Shown in pieces: positions 45,046-56,900 of a DNA stretch of 64,000 nucleotides (positions are counted from its first letter, which is position 1; each line of letters opens with the position of its first letter). A model generated the notes under the pieces. The model was given only the letters and a program-made list of their open reading frames with translations, searched no databases and was not told the origin of the DNA. The stretch spans positions 153,861-217,860 of the forward strand of contig NZ_KB899638.1 in the NCBI RefSeq assembly GCF_000378405.1, written 5' to 3'. The position numbers and the translations under genes are program-made. Source of the DNA: Succinimonas amylolytica DSM 2873. GTDB taxonomy: Bacteria > Pseudomonadota > Gammaproteobacteria > Enterobacterales > Succinivibrionaceae.

Positions 45046-47204
45046 TGTCAGTGCCAAGCAATCTCAGAAACGAGAAAAAACAAACCGCCGAGGAACGGAA
45101 TATCAAGATCGGAGCTGTTGTCGGCTTTACCGTGGCCGCTCTAGTCGGCATGACTGTGGCAACACAGTTTTTCGCCTACAAGGTGAACTACTGGTCAGGA
45201 CTGTCAGGAGAAATCATTGAGCACGTGTACTGTCCATGGCAGATCTTTATCTGGCGTAAAGAACACGTTGATCAGATGGAGCTGTTTCAGGATCCTGTAA
45301 AAATCGCATTTTCAGTGTGGATGCTGCTCAATGTGCTTGTTTTTGCAATGGTCATGGTGGCCAAAAACAAGATTCTTCACGGCCTGCAAACACTGCATGG
45401 ATCTGCACGCTGGGCAGATTATGACGATGTTAAAAGGGCAGGACTAATTCAGGAAAACAGCAAAGACGACAAAGATCCCTATGTGTATGTGGGGGCTTAC
45501 AAAGATCCGAAGGGCAGGACGGTATATCTCAGACATTCCGGCCCAGAGCATATTCTCACCTATGCACCTACTCGTTCAGGTAAAGGTGTTGGCCTTGTCA
45601 TACCCACATTACTGTCATGGCATGAATCTGCCGTTATTACCGATCTTAAAGGTGAACTCTGGTCTCTTACTGCCGGATACCGTCATAACAACCTTAAACA
45701 GAAGACTATCCGGTTTGAACCGGCATCCACCACCAGTGCTAGGTGGAATCCGATTGCAGAGGTGCGTTACGGCACATCTCATGCCGTAGGCGATGCTCAG
45801 AATCTTGCAAACATGATTGTTGATCCTGACGGCAAGGGACTGGAAGGAGCCGATGCTCACTGGAAGAAAACCGCATTTGCGATGTATACAGGACTTATCC
45901 TGTTTGTGCTCTGGAAGCATAACAAAGATCCGAAATACCCGGCCACAATAGCTGAAATTGACAGACTTCTTTCCGATGCTTCCCGGGACATTAAAGAGCT
46001 ATGGCAGGAGATGATTGAAAGCGGACAGCCGGTAATCATGGCAGCGGCAAAGGATCAGCTCGACCGTCCCGATGAAGAAGCCGGATCGGTGCTCTCTACC
46101 GTCAAGTCTAATCTCAGCCTGTATCGAGATCAGATTGTTTCTGATAACACTTCATCCTCAGATTTCCGAATCAAAGACATCATGAACTGCAATCAGGCTG
46201 TTTCGGTATATGTTGTCACTCAGCCTGCCGACAAAACACGTCTCAAGCCTTTGGTCCGAATCTTTGTGAACATGGTAGTAAGGCTGCTGGCAGATAAAAT
46301 GAAAGTCCAGGACGGCAGAATGGTCAGGGCTAACAAACACCGTCTGCTCATGATGCTTGATGAGTTTCCTTCTCTCGGTAAGCTTGATGTTATGCAGGAA
46401 TCTCTGGCCTTTGTTGCCGGTTACGGTATCAAGTGCTACCTGATATGCCAGGATCTTTCTCAGCTTAAATCCAATGAGAGCGGTTACGGACAGGAAGAAT
46501 CAATAACATCAAACTGTCATATTCAGAATGCTTATCCGCCTAACCGCATGGATACAGCTAAGTATCTTTCAGAACTCACTGGTCAGACAACAATAGTAAA
46601 GGAAAGCATCACCAAGAGCGGCTCTGGCTTTAACACCTCAACGTCTCGAACAATGCAGGAGGTTCAGCGTCCTCTCCTTACTCCCGATGAATGCCTGAGA
46701 CTGCCGTCTCCAAAAAAGAACGACCGGGGAGATATTGTGGAGGCCGGAGATATGCTGATATTTGTCGCTGGCTTTCCTGCCATCTATGGCAAACAGCCGC
46801 TTTATTTCAAAGATAAAGTATTCCTGAATCGTTCCAAAATTGCAGCTCCCGGAAAATCAGACACGATCAAGGAAGAGGACAGATGTTACAGGATCGATGA
46901 AGATGAGGACGAAAACAAGGAGAAAGCACAAGAGGCAATATTTACGGCTTTTGAAGAAGATGCCGATGCTAATGATTCTGAAGTCACTGTAAAAACTCCA
47001 AAAGCCGAAGCTCCTCAAAAGGAAATTATGCAGGAAACAGAGCTGGAGGAATATGACGCTGCCAAGCATATGCCAGATCCGGCTCAGAGCGAAGAAATCC
47101 GCAGAGCTGTATTTGAACCGAAGAGCAAGATTTTGCCTGAAACCGCCGATGAACTGGGAAACTACAAGCTGACAATAGAAGCCGAAGAAAATGAGGGCAA
47201 ATAG
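45045..47204 (+). CDS. traG: TraG coupling protein (VirD4-like T4CP)
   Basis: A 719-residue coupling ATPase that passes the relaxosome to the Trb channel. Two N-terminal membrane segments (about 24-45 and 88-107) are followed by the nucleotide-binding domain with Walker A APTRSGKGVG and Walker B LLMMLDEFPSLG. The family segment STTSARWNP is present. The C-terminal tail is acidic and variable. It overlaps traF by 14 bp. Confidence 0.96.
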   Translation: MSVPSNLRNEKKQTAEERNIKIGAVVGFTVAALVGMTVATQFFAYKVNYWSGLSGEIIEHVYCPWQIFIWRKEHVDQMELFQDPVKIAFSVWMLLNVLVFAMVMVAKNKILHGLQTLHGSARWADYDDVKRAGLIQENSKDDKDPYVYVGAYKDPKGRTVYLRHSGPEHILTYAPTRSGKGVGLVIPTLLSWHESAVITDLKGELWSLTAGYRHNNLKQKTIRFEPASTTSARWNPIAEVRYGTSHAVGDAQNLANMIVDPDGKGLEGADAHWKKTAFAMYTGLILFVLWKHNKDPKYPATIAEIDRLLSDASRDIKELWQEMIESGQPVIMAAAKDQLDRPDEEAGSVLSTVKSNLSLYRDQIVSDNTSSSDFRIKDIMNCNQAVSVYVVTQPADKTRLKPLVRIFVNMVVRLLADKMKVQDGRMVRANKHRLLMMLDEFPSLGKLDVMQESLAFVAGYGIKCYLICQDLSQLKSNESGYGQEESITSNCHIQNAYPPNRMDTAKYLSELTGQTTIVKESITKSGSGFNTSTSRTMQEVQRPLLTPDECLRLPSPKKNDRGDIVEAGDMLIFVAGFPAIYGKQPLYFKDKVFLNRSKIAAPGKSDTIKEEDRCYRIDEDEDENKEKAQEAIFTAFEEDADANDSEVTVKTPKAEAPQKEIMQETELEEYDAAKHMPDPAQSEEIRRAVFEPKSKILPETADELGNYKLTIEAEENEGK

Positions 47205-47760
47205 CAAAGAATCAAATTATAATTCAAATAAATTTCATATATTACTAATAATTATCTTGTTTTGTGGCATAATGTCATTGCTATGGATTGTTCAGTGCTC
47301 AGGTTTGTGCGTTACGAACATGACGGCTTCAATGCCAATGGGGATATATGGCGTAGCAGAGTTAAGTGAACCAGATAAAGGCGAAACCGTGATTGTCTGT
47401 CCAAAACGGACGGTGCTCATGGACGAAGCTCTTGCACGAGGGTATCTCATGAAGGGCGATAAAGAATGCTGGATAACACCATTGCTCAAACGAGTAATAG
47501 CAAAACAGGGAGATACGGTGAAAACGGAAATCGAGGGGATCTATGTTAACGGAGTTTTAGTCCCTAACAGCATGATCCAAAAGACAGATTCACGGGGCAG
47601 GGAGCTTCCGATATGGAGTTATGACGGCCTGATACCGGAGCATGAGTACCTTCTTCTAACGGACAACCCGAGATCATTTGACGGACGGTATTTTGGACTT
47701 ACCAGCCGGGACGAAATAACGCACAGAGCATACCCGGTTTTGACATTTTCATGGAGATAG
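47191..47760 (+). CDS. traF: TraF-like pilin-maturation peptidase
   Basis: A 189-residue membrane-anchored protease of the S26 type. The N-terminal membrane segment is at about 16-34; the probable catalytic Ser47 lies in TASMPMGIY and Lys100 in LLKRVIA; SFDGRYFG is the third conserved box. TraF of RP4 trims and cyclises the TrbC pilin. It overlaps traG. Confidence 0.93.
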   Translation: MRANSKESNYNSNKFHILLIIILFCGIMSLLWIVQCSGLCVTNMTASMPMGIYGVAELSEPDKGETVIVCPKRTVLMDEALARGYLMKGDKECWITPLLKRVIAKQGDTVKTEIEGIYVNGVLVPNSMIQKTDSRGRELPIWSYDGLIPEHEYLLLTDNPRSFDGRYFGLTSRDEITHRAYPVLTFSWR

Positions 47761-47763
47761 AGA

Positions 47764-50043
47764 ATGAGGCTGATAATAGCGGAGAAAGCAAGTGTAGGCA
47801 GGGCAATTGCCGATGTTTTAGGTGTGAAAAAGACCGAAACGGGCTATATAGAATGTTCAGACGAGGACGCAACGATTGTCACATGGGCTTCAGGACATAT
47901 GTATCAGCTCGCTGACATTGATGCATATACCGCTCCCACCGTTCCGGTTAGCAGCAAAACCGGCAAAAAAATATGGCGTTTTGATGAACTCCCTGTATTC
48001 CCGGACAAATGGATTCTAAACAAGACGGAGAGAACCAAAGAACAGACCAGGCTCATTGAAGATCTGATCGGAAAAGCAGATGTTGTCGTAAACGCCGGAG
48101 ACCCGGACAGAGAAGGGCAGCTCCTGATAGACGAGATCATATGGGAATCACCCAATAAGCCGAAAAAGTACCTGCGGTACTGGGCTAATGCGGTTGATAA
48201 AAAATCCATAACAGCCGCCCTGAACAACCTCAGACCAAATGACGATTACAAGGGCTTATGTCAGTCTGCCCAATACCGCAGGCGTGCTGACTGGCTGGTA
48301 GGACTTAACCTGTCACGGGCTTATTCCATCACCAACCACAAATTCATGAATGTTGGCCGAGTTATGACACCGACATTGCAGCTCGTGGTGGACAGGGATC
48401 TTGAGATCGAGAACTTCAAGCCTAAAGACTATTTTGTGCTGACTGCCGATTTTGGCAGCTACAAAGGAACATTTGTTCCCGGGGAACTTCAGGAGGGTAC
48501 TGATCCGGAAGGACGGCTCATTGATAAAAGTATAGCGGACGAGATCATCAAAAAATGCTCAGGAGCCGATTCTCAGGTTATCAAATACACTTCCGAAAGG
48601 AAGGAAATCAAGCAACCACTAGGTTTAGACCTCGCCGACATTACATCTATGGCATCAGCAAAGCACGGATTTTCCGCAGCTCGCACTCTGGAGCTTTGCC
48701 AATCTCTCTATGAAATGAAATTTCAGTCTTATCCGAGAACTGACAGCAAATATCTGCCGGAAAACCAGTTTGGCGATGCACCTCTGGTATTGGAGACAGT
48801 GAAGCGATTGTGCCCGGATCTTGCTTCTGCCGTTACCCGGGCTGATACATCCATCCATTCACGAACATGGAACACTGAAAAAACAACGGCACATCACGCC
48901 ATCATACCTATTGCCACATCTGATAATGAAACAAGCATAACGCAATTAGGAGAAGATGAAAGAAAGCTCTATGAACTTGTCTGCCGCAATTACATTGCTC
49001 AGTTTTACCCTCCTTGCGAGGTTCAGAAAACCGAGATCGTGAACGAGATCAGCAACCAGTATGATTTTGTGGCAAAAGGCACTCAGATGCTCAAAGAGGG
49101 CTGGAAGGCCGTATTTTCCGATCCTGAAGATGATGATAAGGAAGAAGAGAACGCAGTACTCCCGGCACTCCAGGAAGGGGACTGCGTTAAATGCGTATCC
49201 GTATCTTCCAAAACCAAGAAAACAAAAGCTCCCCCAAGATTCACGGAAGGTTCTCTCATAAAAGCTATGACTAACGTCTATCAGTACATAGACGATCCGG
49301 AAATCAAGAAGATCCTCAAGGACGGGGACGGCATCGGCACAAGTGCCACAAGAGCCTCCATTATCGAAAAGCTCGAACTCAAGTTTGTGCGGAGCGAAGG
49401 CAAATACATTGTCAGCACCGAGGAAGGCAGATCAGTAGTCAAAGCCGTATCTCCTGAGCTTACTTCTGCCGTTACAACCGCTCTCTGGGAGCGGGATCTG
49501 GGATCCATTGCCGAGGGATCCGCTCCTGAAGGTTTTGAAAACAAGGTGAGCGATTTTGTTCTTACCGAGGTGACCAAGGCAAAGGAAGATTATAAGCCCG
49601 GAGAGTACAAGGGCACGGAAACTAAGTTCAAGTGTCCTGAATGCGGAAAGCCGCTCTACTCGAAAAAATTCGACTGGAGTTGCGAGTGCGGACTTAAACT
49701 CAAAAAGGAAATGTTTTCCTACACGATAAGCGACAAAGATCTTGAAAACGCCCTTTCAGGCAAGAGCAAGATTCTGGACAAGAAATTCACGAGCCTGAAA
49801 ACAGGCAAAACTTTCTCCGGAAAGATCGTTTACAACAAGGAAAAGAAAGCATTGAGCGTTGAGTTTGAAAAAATAGAAGCGAACAGCAAATACAAGTGTC
49901 CGAGGTGCGGCAAAGGACTTGTCAGGATGGAAAGCAGGGTAATTAAAGGAGCTTTCTGGTGGAGCTGCTCCGGTTATCCGAACTGCAAGCTGAAATTCAA
50001 GGATAACAAGGGAGAACCGATGATTAACGAGGTTAGCAAATGA
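47764..50043 (+). CDS. traE: DNA topoisomerase III (TraE-like)
   Basis: A 759-residue type IA topoisomerase. The Toprim domain shows IIAEKASVGRAIA and GDPDREGQLLIDE; the active-site tyrosine lies in FQSYPRTDSKYL; and two C-terminal zinc ribbons (FKCPECGKPL, YKCPRCGKGL) follow. Many conjugative elements carry such an enzyme; in RP4 the TraE gene occupies this place. It probably resolves topology during transfer or replication. Its stop overlaps the next gene's start. Confidence 0.94.
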   Translation: MRLIIAEKASVGRAIADVLGVKKTETGYIECSDEDATIVTWASGHMYQLADIDAYTAPTVPVSSKTGKKIWRFDELPVFPDKWILNKTERTKEQTRLIEDLIGKADVVVNAGDPDREGQLLIDEIIWESPNKPKKYLRYWANAVDKKSITAALNNLRPNDDYKGLCQSAQYRRRADWLVGLNLSRAYSITNHKFMNVGRVMTPTLQLVVDRDLEIENFKPKDYFVLTADFGSYKGTFVPGELQEGTDPEGRLIDKSIADEIIKKCSGADSQVIKYTSERKEIKQPLGLDLADITSMASAKHGFSAARTLELCQSLYEMKFQSYPRTDSKYLPENQFGDAPLVLETVKRLCPDLASAVTRADTSIHSRTWNTEKTTAHHAIIPIATSDNETSITQLGEDERKLYELVCRNYIAQFYPPCEVQKTEIVNEISNQYDFVAKGTQMLKEGWKAVFSDPEDDDKEEENAVLPALQEGDCVKCVSVSSKTKKTKAPPRFTEGSLIKAMTNVYQYIDDPEIKKILKDGDGIGTSATRASIIEKLELKFVRSEGKYIVSTEEGRSVVKAVSPELTSAVTTALWERDLGSIAEGSAPEGFENKVSDFVLTEVTKAKEDYKPGEYKGTETKFKCPECGKPLYSKKFDWSCECGLKLKKEMFSYTISDKDLENALSGKSKILDKKFTSLKTGKTFSGKIVYNKEKKALSVEFEKIEANSKYKCPRCGKGLVRMESRVIKGAFWWSCSGYPNCKLKFKDNKGEPMINEVSK

Positions 50044-50702
50044 GCAAGGTTTATGTTGATGTAGAAACGACAGGGCTTAACCCGCACACCGATGAAATAG
50101 TACAGATAGCAGTTGTTGGCTTTAACGGGGTAGCGGAACTCTACACATATGTCAGACCCGTTACCCACACATCATGGGATGATGCCCAGAGAATGCACGG
50201 CATATCGCCGGAAATGGTGCAGGAATCTCCGACACTTGAAGAGCTCGCTCCGAGGCTCAGGGAACTTTTCAGAAACAGAATCTTTGCGGCCTATAACGCT
50301 CAGTTTGACGCAAGTTTTCTGTCCCGGTACTTTGAGAATACGAGGATATGCGATGTGATGCTCGATTATATGGCCGCAACAGGGAGTGCCAGGACAAAAC
50401 TTGCTGATGCCGTTTTATCGCCTGAAGTTCAGGCAACAGCCCGGGGCGTTGCCTATCACAACGTACATGATGCACTGGATGATGCCTATGCCTGCATGAC
50501 TCTGGATTTCTTCAATCAGAGCAGATTGCAGAAAGACAATGTTGCGGATCTTATCGGCCTCTCCGAGCCTGCCAATGTTGATCTTAAGGCTCTTCTCAGC
50601 CCTGAAGAATACGAAAAAGTCATGAACTCACCGGAGACTTTTGTAAACAGTCCCGAATGGTACAGAGTGCTTGATTTCATCAGACATAACGGGCGGCGTT
50701 GA
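50040..50702 (+). CDS. DnaQ-like 3'-5' exonuclease (DEDDh)
   Basis: A 220-residue exonuclease with motif Exo I VDVETTGLNP, Exo II AYNAQFDASFL and Exo III HNVHDALDDAYA, the DEDDh set. It could proofread or trim DNA ends during transfer replication. Its ATG overlaps the topoisomerase stop codon, so the two are coupled. An exonuclease is not part of the RP4 tra order and is an addition in this element. Confidence 0.9.
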   Translation: MSKVYVDVETTGLNPHTDEIVQIAVVGFNGVAELYTYVRPVTHTSWDDAQRMHGISPEMVQESPTLEELAPRLRELFRNRIFAAYNAQFDASFLSRYFENTRICDVMLDYMAATGSARTKLADAVLSPEVQATARGVAYHNVHDALDDAYACMTLDFFNQSRLQKDNVADLIGLSEPANVDLKALLSPEEYEKVMNSPETFVNSPEWYRVLDFIRHNGRR

Positions 50703-50705
50703 ACT

Positions 50706-50939
50706 ATGAGCAAACTGTCTCAGGATGAACTTAAATCTCTCAGAAATCGCTATCTTTACTGTCGGAGAGTTCTTGCTCAAAGAGAAGCTGACGTCTCTTC
50801 TGCGATCAGCGAGGCAGAACGCCCTTATGAGTATGAAACCATGCTTGAAGAATCAGCCATAGAGCTTCTTGATGCTCTAAAAACGGCTATTTCCGTCATA
50901 GATGATATGAAATTGAATAATTTACTGCTTAACGTATAA
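50706..50939 (+). CDS. Small hypothetical protein in the traD position
   Basis: A 77-residue helical protein without recognised motifs. It is 3 bp after the exonuclease gene and 12 bp before the giant gene, so it belongs to the same operon. In RP4 the small gene traD lies between traE and traC; the comparison is positional only. Confidence 0.65.
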   Translation: MSKLSQDELKSLRNRYLYCRRVLAQREADVSSAISEAERPYEYETMLEESAIELLDALKTAISVIDDMKLNNLLLNV

Positions 50940-50951
50940 AGGAAAACACAA

Positions 50952-53900
50952 ATGAGTGAATTTCTCGATCTCGTAAACAACCTCAGAACCAGCAACCAGC
51001 AGGTTGCCATTTCATCTTCTGCCGATCCGGCAAACGATTTTGGCAATGATGCCGTCAGGAATGTAGCAATAGCACTGCAAACCGGTCAGCAGGCTAATTC
51101 AGTGAATTTCGACCTTGCCAAAAGCTACATCACCCGGTTTTGCGATTCCTCGGTGAACAGCAGCGTTCTTTACAACGTAAGCGATGCGGCAAAGCCGTCA
51201 TTCAATTATGCACGCAACTCCATCAGCATACCCTCCCGTTCTGCTAATCCGGGGCTTTATAACGATAAAGGTGCTTTCTACAATCAGATCTTTCACGAGG
51301 TATCTCACTATACACGTGCTCAGTTAGGAATCTCCGGAGTGATCAGCGGCACGCCTGAATATCAGAAGGAAGAAGTGATCGCTGAAATGACGGCCTGCAA
51401 AATGATGATGAACTGCGGATTTCCGGTTGATAATTTGAGGACATCAGCACGATACATTGATGCCTGGGCTAATGAATACGTTAAAAATCTGCCTGAAGCC
51501 GAAAAAGCAGCCGCTAAAGCGGAGCTTCTTAGCGATGCTGAAAAATCAGCAGATGAAGCCCTGAAACTCGTTCACCTCAATATCGGCATGAATCAGCATT
51601 ACGAGACGAATCAGGATCTCAAAATGCGTCTCATTGTTCCTGCTGACGAGGTAAAACTGGCACTGGCACGTGGCGTAAGACAGGACGAAAAGGGCTATTA
51701 CGTGCGGATCTCTGATGATTTCTCAAAATTTGAGCGGTGGTCAGAGAAGAATATGCTCGAAACAGCGATCCAGTATTCACGCAAGGCCGTCAATGAAGCC
51801 GCTCCTGAAATCAGAAAGGATAAGGAAAACGAACTGAACACAGCCATCCAGGAAGCTCAGAAGCAGGCAGAAGCCGAGGAAGCTCAGAAAGCATCGGTTG
51901 TTACCTCCTCTGCTGACAACATTGACCAGCGAGAAGAAATATCTGTTGCAAGCTCTGAACAGAGCAATGCTCCGAATGTCCCTGACAGCAATTCAGTAAA
52001 TGCCTCCCTTATTGCTGAGATGCAAAGGATGCAACAGCGATTAGCGGAGCTTCAAAAACAGCTTGCGGCAACGCAAAAAGAAAATGAGGAATTAAGAAAT
52101 GGACAACATCAACAGCGAGCAGAAAATGCAGGAAGGGCTGGAGAAAATTCTGGCGTTAACAAATCGGATAATGGAGAGATCTCAGGGAGACGTGCCGGAG
52201 AGCTTCAGAAGGACACATCAGGACACGGAACCGAGATTTATGTGGACAGTATGGGAATCTCACCTGATGAGAATGATAAGCAAACTCTGGGAGAGGACAG
52301 CTCGTCAGTGCTTTCCCCAAGAGCGGAACGAGGAGGCAATGCTGCTGAACGAGATAATGACAAGGTACTTCAATCAGGATTACATAGTGGCAGCAATGTC
52401 AATCATCAGCAATCAGGATCCGAAGCCGGCATTACTGGTAATTCTGGAAACTTTGAGGGATCACGGAGACTCGATTCTGATTCAGGACGAGATATTGAGG
52501 CTTCTGGACATTCTCAGAATGAGGTTTCATCAAGAAATCTTTACGGACAAGGAGATATTCCAAGAGCTGGAAATCGCAACGATGGATCAGTTTATGAAGG
52601 ATTACGGCAATCCGATGGAAGCGACATTCAGATGGTGGAGGAAGGAAGATCCCGAACTGCTGACACGTCTGTATTACCAGGAGAGCAAACCGGGAATAGG
52701 GGATCGGCTGATAGATTTTCTGAACACTCAGATAATTCTAGGGCAGTTTCCGACAATTCAGGGCGAGATGATGGAGCAAATAGAAGCTCTGACAGACGAG
52801 GAGGAGAGGGACGAGAAACTGGCGGAAATCGAGGAACATCTGATCATGATGGCAGAAGATTATCCGATGGAACTTCTGGAAATGTACGAGAAGAAGGAGC
52901 TTCTGGACTATCTTCAGACGGAGGGAGACTGGTTTCCGAATCCGGACGTGGAAGATCCGAACAATTACAGGGGGAAATTCTTGGAGGATCGGGAAGCGTT
53001 CTGGAGTCAGCAGTAGCTTCGCAAAATACTGACAATGCGGTAAAGGAATCGGATGCCCAGGAGGTGCATCCGATTACAGCGGAACAAACTGAAATACGGG
53101 AATCATCAGCACAGCAGTCCGAAAATGAGGAAGAAGCATTCCCAAAAACGCAGGAAGAATATGATTCTTTGCGATATGTTGAGTTATCTGATCAGGAAAA
53201 ACATGATGCTGTCACGATGGCTGTCTGGGAATGGGTAAGCTGGCAGGGAAGTCTAGCTGAACTGACTGAACAAACTGACGATCTCGTTAAACGTGAACAG
53301 CAACAGCAGTTTGAGAATATTCTGATTGATAGAGTAACAGAAAAATTATCAAAGTCAGGATGGGCATCTTTGGTTCAATTTGCACGCACACCGGTTGAAT
53401 CACCATTTTATGACGAAAGCCGATTCGTAGCATTAGAAGAAGTGCTAGACCAGATTGATTATATTTATCGGATACATAAAGAAGAAATTAACAATGCCCT
53501 GTTTTCTGTTAATGAACAGCAGACAGATATTCAAGAACCACTAGAAGAAGTTGAAAAAACTCCTGTACCTGCTGAAACTCAGTCAAAAACTCAAAATAAT
53601 TCCTCGTCTATTACAGAAGAACTCTTTTTGAAAAACGTTATTTATCATAGCATTTTAGATTGCGTTGAATTGTATGCTACGTACAATCAGAATATAACGG
53701 CCAAAATGTATCTTGATGGAACCTTGCGGCACAGTGACATAAAAGAGAGCACCGAGCAGAAAGTAAAAGATAATGTTGAATTAATTTACAGTGCTATAAA
53801 GAATCTTGACAATCCGAATATGTATCATCTTTTCGATGTTAATCATATTACAAATGCAGTAAGAACATTTTTGGAAAGTAATGATATAGACAAGGATGTT

Positions 53901-56900
53901 GGATTCATTAATCATCAAATTGAAAAAAGTGTAGAAAAGTCAAAAAAGGATAATCATTTCTTTGATTCAGACGCAATGCAGGAAATCATCGGAGAAATGC
54001 AGGAATCGCATTCCGGTTATCCTACCTATGACAAAGTATTAGCTAATCTGGCAAAAATACAGCAGCAGGCTTTAGCGGCTGAAGAAAATAACAAGGAAGC
54101 AAATACCGTAACTCAGACTGAAGCACAGGAACCAGTACAAAAATCTGAAGAACGGACTGAAAATGTTGTTTCCGAACCGCAGGATATTCCTGTACCGGAA
54201 AAAGACGCTACTGCTGAAAAGCAGGAAAACGCACCATCAGCACCAGAAGCAGATCCGTTTAACGATCTGGAATACTTATACAAAAACGGGCAATTCATTG
54301 ATGATGATGCACGTCAAAGGGTAAGCATTTATCTCATTAAGAACGTCAATTTTGTAAATCATCCTGTAAACGGGGATTTTGGTTTTTGGTCTTATGATTT
54401 TAATGATAAGAGACTGTACCAGAATAGTTACCGAGTGCAGGAAGGTTTTCAGGGAATGTCACATGAAATACCGCAGAATTTCAGCAGATATTTACATGAT
54501 GATTTAAGACGCAGATTCGGACTTACGCAACATTCAGATGCCGTTAAAACTGAATTGCAGAATGTTTTCTCCAATATCATGCTGGATCTGAGATTCAAAT
54601 TCCAGAATAACCTTGTGAATGACGAACTGCCGGAGGTTAGGGAAAAGAAAGCAAGGCGGGGACGGAAGAAAACAGACCAAATTGATCTTTTTGACGATGC
54701 ACTGAATCAAAATGCTGTTCCTGAAGCACAGGAAACCGCAGAACAGGCACAGCCGCAAGCTGTTTCTTCTGCCGCTCCTGAATCTGCTCCTGCCGCCGAA
54801 GCGGAACTGGAAAAGCCGGAATTTACAGTAGCAGATAATTGGGAAATTCATGATGATGATAGCAGGGCAACAACTCCAGTAGATCGTTTTGTACGAAACC
54901 TCGAAGCTATTGAAACGCTGCGTAAGATTCAAAATGAAGGAGATCGCCCGGCAACTAAGGAAGAACAGGAGAAACTCGCTCAGTTTTCTGGCTGGGGCGG
55001 TTTAGGCTCTCAATTCTACGTCAATGACAATTCCTCTTCATTGGAAAAGGAACGCCGCCAGAGACTTATGGATCTTTTGGGCGAGGAAGAATTCTACAAA
55101 GCACGAGCCTCATCCATTACCGCATACTATACCGATCCAGTTGTTGCCAGGAGCATTTATCAAGCATTAGAAAACGCCGGTTTTAAGGGGGGAAACATCC
55201 TTGAACCTTCTTGTGGCACAGGTATCTTCTTCGGCACAATGCCTAGAGATATGATGGCTAACAGCGTCATTAACGGAGTAGAACTTGAACCAACTACAGC
55301 CCAGATAGCTCAGAAACTCTATCCAACGGTGAAAATCAAAAATTGCGGCTATGAAAAATCAGGACAGCGGAATGACAGCTATGATGTCGTTATCGGTAAT
55401 GTTCCTTTCGGTAATTTTTCAGTAGTTGACGGTAAGTATTCAGATAAACGGGATCTGATTCACAATTACTTTATTGATAAATCAATCGATCAGGTAAAAC
55501 CCGGTGGAATTGTTGCATTGATTACGTCCTCCAGCACATTAGAAGATAAGGATCCGGAATTCAGAACCAGAATAGCAGAAAAAGCTGAACTCATGGGAGC
55601 GATAAGACTTCCTGATAACGCATTCTCGCACACAGGGACTAATGTGCAGACAGATATTTTGTTTTTCAAAAAACGCAAGGAACGTATTCAGAATGTTTCC
55701 GAAACAGAAAATCCATGGATCGCTACTACAAAATATCAATTACTGAATTCTTATTCCAACTCTAAATCTCTGTTCCTGCAAAATGTTTATGATAGCGGAA
55801 ACTGTAATAATTCAAAATTTATAAACAAAGTTGAACTAAAGGATCGTTTCTATAAAAATGTGTCCTGGGCTGATTGGAAATCGAAAGACAATGACTTTTT
55901 AATTGAAAAGTCACTTCCTTCATTGAATGATTATTATCGCCAAAACAGTGCTATGTGTATTAACTATAATACGCTTAACAAGAATCAGTATGGCAAATTA
56001 CAGCTTGCAACAACAGAATCATTAGATCTTAAACAAGATTTAGATAACAAAATTCAGCTAATTCGTGGTACGTTTTCTGCTGAAGCATCGAAAGAAGAAG
56101 GAGTTAAAAAACTCGATCCCGAAGATTATCCTGAAATTAAATACTTTTCTTTTGGAATAATTGACGGAAAAATTTATCACAAGCGACCATCAGGAATGAT
56201 ACTTGCCGAAGGTTTGAAAATTAATGAAACAGATTCAAAAGCAAAGGAAACTATAAAAGATATTTCAGGTTTAAAGAAATGTCTGGAGCTAAAACAAATA
56301 TATTTTCAAACACTTAATGCAATGTTAAGCGATGCAACTGATGATGAAGTAAAAAATCTTCAGTCTGAATTAGTTGATAAATACAATCAAGTTAGAGAAG
56401 AGTTAGGTATCAAAAAGGATGCTTCATTGTTTTTAAGTAATGCAAATGCAATGAAGGCATTCCGTCTTGACAGTGAATTTTCCAAGATTAAGGTAATGGA
56501 AAACATAAAAGATGTTTACGAGCCTACAGTTAAGACAAAAACTACTACTGATAAGATCTCTGGAGAAAAAACAACAGAACAAGTAGAGGCCACTAAACAT
56601 ATTAGATTGTTCACTGGATTATCAGATATTTGCAAAAAAAGAGTTTTGCACAAATATGATACATCATATCATGCAGATAATTCTATCAGTGCTCTTGACT
56701 TATCACTTGGTGTTAAAGGATATGTTGATTTCAGTTTTATGTCACAAATATCATCAAAGCCTGCTGATGATATTAAAAAAGAACTCTCAGATAATAGTCT
56801 GATATTCCGTGATTTAGATGATGCCGATAAATGGCTGCCAAAGGAGGAATTTCTTTCAGGAGATATACAGGCAAAATTAATTAAGGCAGAAAAACTCCAA

